DNA of 6,397 nt from an uncultured Oscillochloris sp. (lineage in GTDB: Bacteria > Chloroflexota > Chloroflexia > Chloroflexales > Chloroflexaceae), in the NCBI GenBank assembly GCA_903877945.1, contig CAIRFY010000159.1, positions 1 through 6,397 of the forward strand, in the 5' to 3' direction. Positions 1 through 6,262 of the stretch are shown here, in pieces. The position numbers and the translations under genes are program-made. The notes beneath the pieces are model-generated. The model searched no databases. It saw nothing but the letters and a program-made list of their open reading frames with translations, and was not told the origin of the DNA. Positions within the stretch are counted from its first letter, which is position 1; every line of letters begins with the position of its first letter.

Positions 1-4
1 CGGG

Positions 5-52
5 GTATCACCAAGTCACCGCGTCACCGCGTCCCCGCATCACCGCGTCACC
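5..52. repeat. Short tandem repeat, 8-bp unit, six copies
   Basis: Read on the plus strand, six consecutive octamers are gtatcacc, aagtcacc, gcgtcacc, gcgtcccc, gcatcacc and gcgtcacc; on the minus strand the unit is GGTGACGC. The phase is exact, with substitutions only and no indels. The repeat begins close to the window edge and may continue outside it. It overlaps the 3' end of the reductase gene: the TGA stop (40-42) lies inside the fifth unit and the last codons lie in the sixth. Repeats of this kind look like replication-slippage or low-complexity intergenic elements. There are no unique spacers, so it is not a CRISPR array. Confidence 0.85.
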
Positions 53-1077
53 GCCGCCAATAATTTTTCAGGTTTCCCCCGGTACTCCTCCCACGGAATA
101 TCGCCCGCTGCAATGCCTCCGAGGATGCGCCAGAGACCGGTGTTTACCGGGGCGGGAACGGACTGGCGGGCGGCCTCGGCGGCGATGGCCCCGTAGAGGA
201 ACTCGCCCTCGGAGCGCCGCCGCCCCGCCCGTAGATCGCGCAGCAGCGAGGGGTCTTTGCCGCCGCGCCCACCGGCCACCACCGTGCGTAGCAGCGGGAA
301 GAGCAGCGGTGCGGGCAGCCAGACCATCGCCCGCGCCAGCAGGGCCGCCGGGTAGCTCGGTAGATCTAGGGGCTTTGCTCCAATTCGCCGCATCACCGCC
401 AGAGCCTCGCGAAAGGCCCGCCGCTCCATCGTCACCAACCGACGGTCGGAGTAGACCTCGGCTACCGACATGCCCAGGATGGCTGCGCTGGCGTTACCGA
501 GCATGTTCAAGAGCGCCTTTGACCACTTCATCGAACGGTAGTTCTCACATCGCTGCGTGCGAAAGCCCGCCGCCGTCAGCGCGGCGATCCACGGCTCCAG
601 ATCGGCTGTCCGCCCCCCGCAGGGGGCCAGCCCGATCCCGCCCTCCTTGGTGACAATGATCGCGCTGGGGCCGACGAGATCGACCGAGGTGGTGATTGCT
701 CCGGAGATCACCTGCCCCGCGCCGAAGGATTTAGCTAAGATCTCCTCGTTGCCGATGCCGTTCTGGAGGGTCAGGGTGCGAGCCGCGCCCAACTCGCGCA
801 ACGTGGTAATCGCGCCGGGTGTGTCGTAGCCCTTTACGCAGAGGATAGCGAGGTCGGGGCGGCGACAGTCGACGGGCAGATCGGCGGGCGTAGAGATAAC
901 CTGTAGCCCCGGCACTGTGGCAACAACACCGTTGAGTGTGATCGATAGCTCGTTATCGAGCAGAGCTTTTACGCTGCTGGGCCGGGCCAGCAAGGTGACT
1001 GCTTCAGTACCGGCACGGGCTAGGCGACCGGCCACCAGTAGGCCGATGGCCCCGCCGCCGACGACGACAATTGACAT
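40..1077 (-). CDS. Ketopantoate reductase (ApbA/PanE) family oxidoreductase
   Basis: A 345-residue protein with the two-domain layout of 2-dehydropantoate 2-reductases, which reduce ketopantoate to pantoate with NADPH in the cytoplasm for pantothenate/CoA synthesis. Visible are the N-terminal Rossmann motif GGGAIG (residues 7-12), VKGYDT (81-86), LQNGIGNEE (104-112), and the block MKWSKALLNMLGN (183-195). In that block K187, N191 and N195 have the Lys/Asn/Asn spacing of the family's catalytic and substrate-binding region. A C-terminal SLLRDL...RRRSEGEFLYG segment (277-296) matches the Ser...Glu substrate-binding region. It is somewhat longer than the usual ~300 residues, with a hydrophobic, Pro-containing stretch at about 245-270. 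The ATG has an AAGGA Shine-Dalgarno seven bases upstream. The gene lies 19 bp downstream of a glycosyltransferase gene, in an apparent operon. Family members also act on other 2-keto substrates, so the pantothenate role and the symbol panE are not assigned. The family call is firm and the substrate is not. Confidence 0.93.
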   Translation of the reverse strand: MSIVVVGGGAIGLLVAGRLARAGTEAVTLLARPSSVKALLDNELSITLNGVVATVPGLQVISTPADLPVDCRRPDLAILCVKGYDTPGAITTLRELGAARTLTLQNGIGNEEILAKSFGAGQVISGAITTSVDLVGPSAIIVTKEGGIGLAPCGGRTADLEPWIAALTAAGFRTQRCENYRSMKWSKALLNMLGNASAAILGMSVAEVYSDRRLVTMERRAFREALAVMRRIGAKPLDLPSYPAALLARAMVWLPAPLLFPLLRTVVAGGRGGKDPSLLRDLRAGRRRSEGEFLYGAIAAEAARQSVPAPVNTGLWRILGGIAAGDIPWEEYRGKPEKLLAAVTR

Positions 1078-1084
1078 AGAAAAT

Positions 1085-1089
1085 TCCTT
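1085..1089 (-). promoter_or_regulatory. Shine-Dalgarno of the reductase gene
   Basis: The minus strand reads ACAAGGAATTTTCT and then ATG. AAGGA sits seven bases before the start codon, inside the 19-bp gap after the glycosyltransferase stop, and it fixes the start at 1077. The kinase gene has the same ACAAGGAA core at the same seven-base spacing. Confidence 0.75.
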
Positions 1090-1096
1090 GTAGCCC

Positions 1097-2143
1097 CTAC
1101 GGCTTGGGGATCAACGCATCCACGACCTTCTCCCAGGTGATGCCATCCACCAGAGGCCGCCCGGCGCGGCCCATGCGCTCGGCGAGGGCCGGGTCGGCGG
1201 CCAGCGCGTCCAGAGCGCGGGCCAGGGCCGCAGCCTCGGGTGCGCAGATCAGTCCGTTCACCCCGTCTTCGACAAACTCAAGCACCCCGCCCGCGTCCTG
1301 CGTCGTCACCACCGGGCGCGCCGCGCCGAACGCCTCCACCGTCGCGAATCCGTAGTCTTCGTCCACCGGGGCGTAGTAAACCACCCGCGCCCCGGCGTAC
1401 AGATCCACCAGTTCGGCGTCACTCACAAAACCCAGGAAGCGCACCCGTTCGCCAAGCTCCAACTTCGCCGCGATGCCCTCTAGGCGCTCGCGATCCGGGC
1501 CGGTGCCAACCAGCAGTACCGGCATCGGCGAGCGCATACGCGCCGCCGCATCGAGCAGCAGGTCGAGCCGCTTGGCCCGATCCAGACGCGACGCGGAGAG
1601 AATGTAGTCACCGTATGGCCCGGCCCTCATCTGAGTGGCGTAGCGGCTCGGCGGGTAGAGCGCCGTACTCTCGATGGTGTTGAATCGCTTGAGGCGGGCG
1701 CTCACATTGCGCGAAATTGTGTAGCGGGCGACGCACTCGCCCAGGCCACGCCGATCCATGCGAAAGATCTCGTCGCGCACCTGGCGGTGCGCGGGGATAT
1801 TGGTGAAGTCGCTCAGCGGCGTGCCGTACCAGTCGTATGCCTGGCGGTGCTGGTGAACGAGCCAGACCACCTTGCGCGGGTGGCGCACCATGTACGAGGG
1901 GAACTTCGTGCAGATCACACGATCAACCGGCTGGCCGTTGAACTGCGTTATGTCAAGCATCCGCCATGCCAGGGCGCTCTCGGGGATGCGCTCGGGCGGA
2001 CTCCACTGATACGGCAGGGCCACCACATCCACCGTATGTCCACGCTCGCGCAGGGCGTCGTGCAGCCCCTCAACCAGATACTCGGCCCCACCACGGACAA
2101 ACGGCACCTGGGCCGTGCAGATCAGAATACGCTTGGCTGTCAT
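1097..2143 (-). CDS. Glycosyltransferase family 4 (GT-B fold), second of a pair
   Basis: A 348-residue retaining GT-B glycosyltransferase, expected to transfer a sugar from a nucleotide donor to a lipid-linked, polysaccharide or other acceptor at the cytoplasmic face. The N-terminal acceptor domain opens with a beta strand and a glycine-rich loop, RILICTAQVPFVRGGAE (5-21). The C-terminal donor domain shows SASRLDRAKRLDLLLDA (183-199) with basic residues of the diphosphate-binding site, LLVGTGPDRERLE (210-222), VRFLGFVSDAEL (234-245), and the E-x7-E motif EDYGFATVE (E262 and E270), followed by GGVLEFVEDGVNGLI. Length is near the usual 350-400. There is no signal peptide or membrane segment. 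The start ATG overlaps the stop of the preceding glycosyltransferase (ATGA), and no strong Shine-Dalgarno is visible, so translation is probably coupled. Donor and acceptor cannot be read from the sequence. Confidence 0.93.
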   Translation of the reverse strand: MTAKRILICTAQVPFVRGGAEYLVEGLHDALRERGHTVDVVALPYQWSPPERIPESALAWRMLDITQFNGQPVDRVICTKFPSYMVRHPRKVVWLVHQHRQAYDWYGTPLSDFTNIPAHRQVRDEIFRMDRRGLGECVARYTISRNVSARLKRFNTIESTALYPPSRYATQMRAGPYGDYILSASRLDRAKRLDLLLDAAARMRSPMPVLLVGTGPDRERLEGIAAKLELGERVRFLGFVSDAELVDLYAGARVVYYAPVDEDYGFATVEAFGAARPVVTTQDAGGVLEFVEDGVNGLICAPEAAALARALDALAADPALAERMGRAGRPLVDGITWEKVVDALIPKP

Positions 2144-3363
2144 TGGTCGCTCAGCACAAAGTCCGCCGTGCGGCGGGCGACGATCTCCCAGTCACATGTC
2201 TCACGTACATAGGCTCGGCCCCGCGCACCAAGTTCCTGGCGCACATCGGGCCGGGCGAGCAGCAGGTCGAGGGCGGCGGCGAACTCGCCAAACGAGCCAA
2301 AGGCCAGGCCGCCGCCACAGCGCCGGGCGTGGTCAGATGTCACCGCGCAGTCGGCATTGACCAGGGCTGGCGTCCCTTGGAGCCACGCCTCCATCAGCAC
2401 AATGCTGAAGCTCTCGTAGAGCGATGGCTGGATGAAGACATCGGCGGCGGCGTAGGCGTCCTGTTTCTCCTGGTCGCTCTGGAAACCCAGGTCAAGAATC
2501 AGATCGGCCAGCCCCGGCGTATATCCGACGGCGCTATTAAGGTCGGCTGCGCCCATGAGCGCCAGACAGAGCGATCCGCCGCGCCTAGCCCAGTATTCAC
2601 GGACATAGGCCAGCAGCAGCGGGATATTCTTGCTCTGATCGCGCCGCCCGGCGTAGAGCAGCAGGGGCCGGTCGCCCAGGCCGTGCCGCAGTCGAAAGCG
2701 CGCCCCGTCGCCCTGGCTCGTTAGGTCGATACCCTCGCCCGTCACACAAATGCGCTCAGTGGGCAGCCCGTAGAGGGTGCGGGCCAGCTCAGCCTCGGGA
2801 TGACTGTTGGCGAGCATCCCGCAGGCCCGCCCAAACATTTGCCGGTAGGTGGCGTAGCGCGCATAGGGTTCGTCGTGCAGACATGCCAGCAAGTAGCTGC
2901 GTGCAGGCACCACCTGCGTACCCCAAAAGGTTGTCGGGAACGGGTAGGGCAAAAAGACAAAGTGGACAGCCTGATCATCGCGGGCTGCCCAGATCGCTTC
3001 GTACAGCTCATCGCTGCTGAGGAGCGAGCCGAGCAGCGCCAGTTCGTGCTGGGCGAAACCCTCAAGCGGCGGCAGCAGATCGGGGTGCGCAGCGAAGAAG
3101 CGCGGCACGCCGCCGGGGCCAACGGGCGATGGTCGAAACCGCCAGACCGGCACGCCGTCCACCTCGCCAGGGCCAGGCGAGTAGTGCGGGCGCGTGCCGT
3201 GCGGCTGGCCCGACTCACCGGGCTGGAACGAGTCACGCCCGGTGCTGGCCCAGACCCGCACCGGGTAGCCAATCGCCCGCAGGGTGCGTGCCAAACTGCG
3301 GGCCTGCGCCTCTGCGCCACCAGCGCTGTCAGGGCCGAACCAGGGAAGAATGAGTGTGATCAT
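2140..3363 (-). CDS. Glycosyltransferase family 4 (GT-B fold), first of a pair
   Basis: A 407-residue GT-B glycosyltransferase when started at the ATG giving MITLILPWFG. It shows the N-terminal glycine-rich loop SAGGAEAQ (13-20), LHDEPYARY (162-170), the donor-site segment YAGRRDQSKNIPLLL (237-251) with R240 and K245, and LGFQSDQEKQDAYAAADVF (292-310). The E-x7-E motif is in LYESFSIVLME (E317 and E325). These are GT4-family hallmarks; substrates are unknown. Start choice: the frame stays open to 3501, but that extra N-terminus is the translation of a palindromic repeat plus a poly-T tract and is not part of the fold. A second ATG at 3372 (MVPMITL, 410 residues) is possible. No clear Shine-Dalgarno precedes either one. 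The stop overlaps the next gene's start by four bases. It is probably the first gene of a three-gene operon for surface glycan or glycolipid synthesis; that role is inferred from gene type and order. Confidence 0.92.
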   Translation of the reverse strand: MITLILPWFGPDSAGGAEAQARSLARTLRAIGYPVRVWASTGRDSFQPGESGQPHGTRPHYSPGPGEVDGVPVWRFRPSPVGPGGVPRFFAAHPDLLPPLEGFAQHELALLGSLLSSDELYEAIWAARDDQAVHFVFLPYPFPTTFWGTQVVPARSYLLACLHDEPYARYATYRQMFGRACGMLANSHPEAELARTLYGLPTERICVTGEGIDLTSQGDGARFRLRHGLGDRPLLLYAGRRDQSKNIPLLLAYVREYWARRGGSLCLALMGAADLNSAVGYTPGLADLILDLGFQSDQEKQDAYAAADVFIQPSLYESFSIVLMEAWLQGTPALVNADCAVTSDHARRCGGGLAFGSFGEFAAALDLLLARPDVRQELGARGRAYVRETCDWEIVARRTADFVLSDQ

Positions 3364-3374
3364 AGGCACCATGC

Positions 3375-3403
3375 AAAAAAAAAGGTAGTACCGCAAAAGG
3401 TAC
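3375..3403 (-). terminator. Candidate weak terminator or leader hairpin with T9 tract
   Basis: On the minus strand GTACC and GGTAC form a 5-bp stem with loop TTTTGC (3388-3403), then TACC, then nine T residues (3375-3383). This resembles a weak intrinsic terminator placed directly before the first glycosyltransferase; the T tract ends two bases upstream of the ATG at 3372. The stem is short and is separated from the T tract by four bases, so termination would be inefficient. It could instead attenuate read-through from the kinase gene, or be chance. Confidence 0.3.
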
Positions 3404-3413
3404 GCTGTGAGAC

Positions 3414-3490
3414 CTGTCACGCTGAGCGAAGCGAAGCGTCCCGGCGGGCGATACGGATGCCGGGACGCTTTGCTTCGCTCAGCGTGACAG
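3414..3490. repeat. Long palindromic intergenic repeat (AERSEAS type)
   Basis: Two 32-bp arms (3414-3445 and 3459-3490) are inverted copies with a single mismatch, enclosing a 13-bp centre. The arms begin CTGTCACGCTGAGCGAAGC and end in GTCCCGGC. When translated, both strands give the peptide CHAERSxASR followed by GRFASLSVT, a string I recognise as a common spurious product of dispersed palindromes in many bacterial genomes. The element lies 38 bp past the kinase stop. Neither side has an immediate T tract, so it is not a classical intrinsic terminator. An RNA copy would form a very stable hairpin that could protect the kinase mRNA 3' end or separate the kinase from the glycosyltransferase operon. 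Confidence 0.9.
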
Positions 3491-3528
3491 ACTACCCGCA
3501 ATGGAACACTTAAAAATTTCCGCGTCCC

Positions 3529-6162
3529 TTATGGCTGACGGCCCTGCTCCTGAGTAACCTCGGCGCGCTCAGCATCGCTAACGGCATTGGATGCGGCGCG
3601 GCGCAGATCCTCGCGGGCACCGGCGAGATCGCCCGTGGCCCGACGATAACGTGAGCGTACCAGATAGGGAAGAAACCAGCCCTCGTGTTGTTGCACGGCG
3701 GCGTCGAGCAGCGGACCGGCGTCACCCTGGCGCCCGGCAGCCATGTAGGCGCGGGCCAGGTCGATGGGGGCACGCGGGCGTCCATGGGTAAAGACCTCCT
3801 GGACATAGGTGAGAGCGTCGGAGTTTTGTGCCGCCGCCTCCAGGTCGGGGATGGCCTCAGTGGGCTTATCCTGGGCCAACAGGGCCAGACCGCGACCATA
3901 ACGGGCGCTAAGATCATCGGGGCTGGACACCAGGGCGCGGGCGAAGTCCTGCTGGGCCTCGGGTGCGCGCTTCAGAGCGAGCAGGACAAACCCCCGGAAC
4001 GTGGCCGCCGCCGCGTCGCTACGCTCCGCAGCAACCATCGCGTCTGCGTCCACGAGGGCGGCCTGGTAGTTATCGGCGCGTGCGAGCATGGCCGCGTGGC
4101 CCTCGCGGGCGTCGTTGTTCTGCGGGTTGATCGCGATAGCTGCGGCGAAGTCGGCCAGGGCCGCCTCGGGCTGCTGGTAGTGATAGCGGTTGAGTCGCCC
4201 GCGTCGGAGCAGGGACTCGACGTCGTTTGCGTTCAGTGCCAAGGCCGCGTTTGTATCGGACAAAGCCTCGTCGGGGCGCGAGGCGGTATAGTACGCCTCG
4301 GCGCGCAGATTTAGCGCCGCGCCGTTCGTCGGCTCGCGTGCGATCACTTCGCTGGTGTCAGAAATTACCTGGGTGCGACTGACTGAGGTTTCATCGTAGA
4401 AGTCGGGGGCGTTGATCAGGAAGCGTGCCCGCTCCAGGTACGCGAGGGTTCGGCTGGGGTCAAGCCTGATCGCCGTGTCAAAGGCTTCATGCACATTCTT
4501 ACGCGCCACACTGTCCTGGGCAGTAACGGCACCGAGGCTGGCGCGGGCCAGGTAGGCCGCCGCGTTCGTCTCATCGTAGCTGAGGGCAGCCGCAATATCG
4601 GCGCGGGCCTGATCCGCATACGTGTGCGGATCCCACCAGACATAGAGCAGGGCGCGGGCGGACAGCAGGACGGCGCTATCGGGTTGCAGGGCCAGGGCCG
4701 TATTGTAGATCGCCAGGGCTTTTTCAGGGTTGCCGCCGGGGCACCCAGGGCCGGAGCAGGCCGTGTGTCCGCTCGACAGGGCTATCGCAATCACCTTGTC
4801 CAGGTTTCCCGTCGAGTTTGGCTCAACAGTCGTGCGCGGCCCAATCGGAAACCGCGTGCCCTCGGCGGCGGCGGCGGTGGCATGCACGCTGAGCTCGGAG
4901 GGCACGATGAGGGCACCGGCTTGATCCAGGCCACGGAAGATCAGAACCCCCCCGGCCACAAAGGCACCGACGATGGCAACGATCAGCACGGCGATGATCG
5001 CGAGGCTGATCAGGGCGATGCGCAGGCATGAGCGGCGCGGCGTCGGCGTGTCTGTCAACGTGGTTGTGACGGGCTGCGGCGTGGGCGGCTGCGGCGCGGG
5101 GGTGGATTGGGGCAGAGTTATCTTCGCCTGTGTGGCGGGGGCCGCCGTCATCTCCACCACGCGGGTCTCGCGGGAGGAGCCCAGGGAGGGTGAGGACTCG
5201 CCGGTTGGACGGGCGAGCGCCGGGGTCTGTGTGAGCGTGAGCGGGCCGGTGGGGGCCGCGCTTGCCGTGACCTCGCGCACAGCAACCCCGAAGGCGGCGG
5301 CGTCGGCGAAGCGATCCTGCGGGTCTTTGGATAGAGCCTTCAGGAGCACCTGTTCGATCTGCGTCGGCAAATCGGGGCGCAGCCGCCGAGGTGGGGGCAG
5401 GGGCGCGGTGCTATGCTTCATCACAATGGCGAAGGGCGTGTCGGCATCGAAGGGCACCTGGCCAGTCAGCAGTTCGTAGAACACAATGCCCAGCGAGTAG
5501 ATGTCGGAGCCAGGGCCGACCCGCTCGCCGCGACCCTGTTCAGGCGACATGTAGGCCGGCGAGCCGAGGATGGTACCAGCAGCCGTGTGCTCGACCGAGT
5601 CCTTGATCATGCGGGCCACCCCGAAATCGGTCAGCACCACGCTGGTCGGGCCGATGCCTAGCAGCAGCGCGTCGATCTCGGCGGCGGTGATCGGCGTGTC
5701 GGCAGGGTTGCGACGGCGGATCAGCACATTGGCCGGCTTCACATCACGGTGGATCACCCGCTGCTCGTGAGCGTAGCCCAGGGCATCGGCGAGTTGCCCG
5801 ATGATCTGGCCGACCACCGGCAGCGGCAGGAGTCGCCCGCGCTCGTGCAGGCTCTGGATGGCGGCCTTCAGCGTCGGCCCGTTGATGAACTCCATCGCCA
5901 TAAAGGCCGAACCAGCCTGCACATCAAAATCATGAACCTGCACAATATTGGGGTGATGCAGGGCGGCCACAGCCCGCGCCTCACGGCCAAATCGCTCAAG
6001 CAGCGCCGGGTCGCTCGCCAGGTGCGGGTAGATCACCTTGATCGCCACATAGCGGTCGAGGCTGGGCTGGTAGGCCCGGTAGACCTCGGCCATCCCGCCG
6101 CGCCCGAGGCGCTCTAACACCTGGTAGCGGCCCAGCGTCCGCCCGCTCAGATCGTCACTCAT
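3529..6162 (-). CDS. Membrane Ser/Thr protein kinase with C-terminal TPR domain
   Basis: An 877-residue Hanks-type kinase. The kinase domain spans about 12-295 with all key residues: glycine loop GRGGMAEV (20-27), VAIK with K42, alpha-C E61, catalytic HRDVKPANV (D140, N145), DFG (179-181), SPE in YMSPEQ (204-209), D220 in SDIYSLGIVFYE, and the late Arg in DPQDRF (R284). It is therefore predicted active; T193 and T197 in the activation loop are candidate phosphosites. About 20 extra residues lie between N145 and DFG. A Pro/Thr-rich linker (300-375) leads to RR and one transmembrane helix (about 380-409). The remainder should be extracytoplasmic and holds about ten TPR-like helix pairs (about 476-862), for example PDEALSDTNAALALNAN and PEAALADFAAAIAINPQ. 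The only cysteines are C379 beside the membrane and C469/C474 before the first TPR. The start has an AAGGA seven bases upstream. The likely role is sensing or protein binding outside the membrane coupled to cytoplasmic phosphorylation; ligand and targets are unknown. Confidence 0.95.
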   Translation of the reverse strand: MSDDLSGRTLGRYQVLERLGRGGMAEVYRAYQPSLDRYVAIKVIYPHLASDPALLERFGREARAVAALHHPNIVQVHDFDVQAGSAFMAMEFINGPTLKAAIQSLHERGRLLPLPVVGQIIGQLADALGYAHEQRVIHRDVKPANVLIRRRNPADTPITAAEIDALLLGIGPTSVVLTDFGVARMIKDSVEHTAAGTILGSPAYMSPEQGRGERVGPGSDIYSLGIVFYELLTGQVPFDADTPFAIVMKHSTAPLPPPRRLRPDLPTQIEQVLLKALSKDPQDRFADAAAFGVAVREVTASAAPTGPLTLTQTPALARPTGESSPSLGSSRETRVVEMTAAPATQAKITLPQSTPAPQPPTPQPVTTTLTDTPTPRRSCLRIALISLAIIAVLIVAIVGAFVAGGVLIFRGLDQAGALIVPSELSVHATAAAAEGTRFPIGPRTTVEPNSTGNLDKVIAIALSSGHTACSGPGCPGGNPEKALAIYNTALALQPDSAVLLSARALLYVWWDPHTYADQARADIAAALSYDETNAAAYLARASLGAVTAQDSVARKNVHEAFDTAIRLDPSRTLAYLERARFLINAPDFYDETSVSRTQVISDTSEVIAREPTNGAALNLRAEAYYTASRPDEALSDTNAALALNANDVESLLRRGRLNRYHYQQPEAALADFAAAIAINPQNNDAREGHAAMLARADNYQAALVDADAMVAAERSDAAAATFRGFVLLALKRAPEAQQDFARALVSSPDDLSARYGRGLALLAQDKPTEAIPDLEAAAQNSDALTYVQEVFTHGRPRAPIDLARAYMAAGRQGDAGPLLDAAVQQHEGWFLPYLVRSRYRRATGDLAGAREDLRRAASNAVSDAERAEVTQEQGRQP

Positions 6163-6169
6163 CGCCAGT

Positions 6170-6174
6170 TCCTT
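6170..6174 (-). promoter_or_regulatory. Shine-Dalgarno of the kinase gene
   Basis: The minus strand reads ACAAGGAACTGGCG and then ATG. AAGGA lies seven bases before the start codon, supporting the start at 6162. Confidence 0.75.
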
Positions 6175-6177
6175 GTC

Positions 6178-6234
6178 ATTGCAGATTGCAGATTATAGAT
6201 TGCAGATTGTGGGGCTGCAATCTGCAATCTGCAC
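6178..6234. repeat. ATTGCAG heptamer tandem repeat with inverted copies
   Basis: On the plus strand five head-to-tail heptamers (ATTGCAG, ATTGCAG, ATTATAG, ATTGCAG, ATTGTGG) run from 6178 to 6212. Inverted copies CTGCAAT, CTGCAAT and CTGCAC follow at 6215-6234. The two halves can pair: 6197-6209 and 6218-6230 form a perfect 13-bp stem with an 8-base loop (TGGGGCTG). The array sits just upstream of the kinase gene and overlaps its probable promoter. Confidence 0.85.
6192..6220 (-). promoter_or_regulatory. Probable sigma70-type promoter of the kinase gene
   Basis: The minus strand has a perfect -10 hexamer TATAAT (6192-6197) and, 17 bases upstream, TTGCAG (6215-6220), which matches the first three bases of the TTGACA -35 consensus. 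Transcription would start near 6185, giving a leader of about 20 bases that includes the Shine-Dalgarno at 6170-6174. The box is formed by a repeat unit that differs from ATTGCAG at two bases. The -35 match is poor, so promoter strength is uncertain. Confidence 0.55.
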
Positions 6235-6241
6235 TTCACCC

Positions 6242-6262
6242 CTATCGGCTATCGGCTATTCC
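6242..6262. repeat. CTATCGG heptamer repeat, two exact copies and one partial
   Basis: CTATCGG, CTATCGG and CTATTCC follow one another without gaps between the ATTGCAG array and the inverted-repeat unit at the window's right edge. It is a short low-complexity element with the same 7-bp period as its neighbour but unrelated sequence. Confidence 0.7.

Noticed and set aside
1071..1076. Perfect TTGACA on the plus strand at the reductase start
   Set aside because: No -10-like hexamer lies 16-18 bases downstream, and no plus-strand gene follows.
1779..1855. Direct repeat CTGGCGGTGC twice inside the second glycosyltransferase
   Set aside because: Both copies encode His-Arg-Gln in different contexts of the coding sequence; the short match is explained by codon choice.
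3414..3490. The 77-bp palindrome as a classical intrinsic terminator
   Set aside because: The stem is strong, but neither strand has a T tract directly after it; the T9 on the minus strand is more than 30 bases away.
2800..3513. Long open frame on the plus strand opposite the first glycosyltransferase
   Set aside because: It is antisense to a gene with clear GT4 motifs, its C-terminal part is the translated palindrome, and its product shows no recognisable domain. High GC content creates such frames.
3685..4314. Plus-strand open frame opposite the TPR part of the kinase
   Set aside because: It mirrors the codon bias of the Ala/Leu-rich TPR region; no domain, ribosome binding site or promoter was seen.
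6178..6262. CRISPR-like array upstream of the kinase
   Set aside because: The repeat units are only 7 bp, contiguous, and without unique spacers; no cas genes are present.
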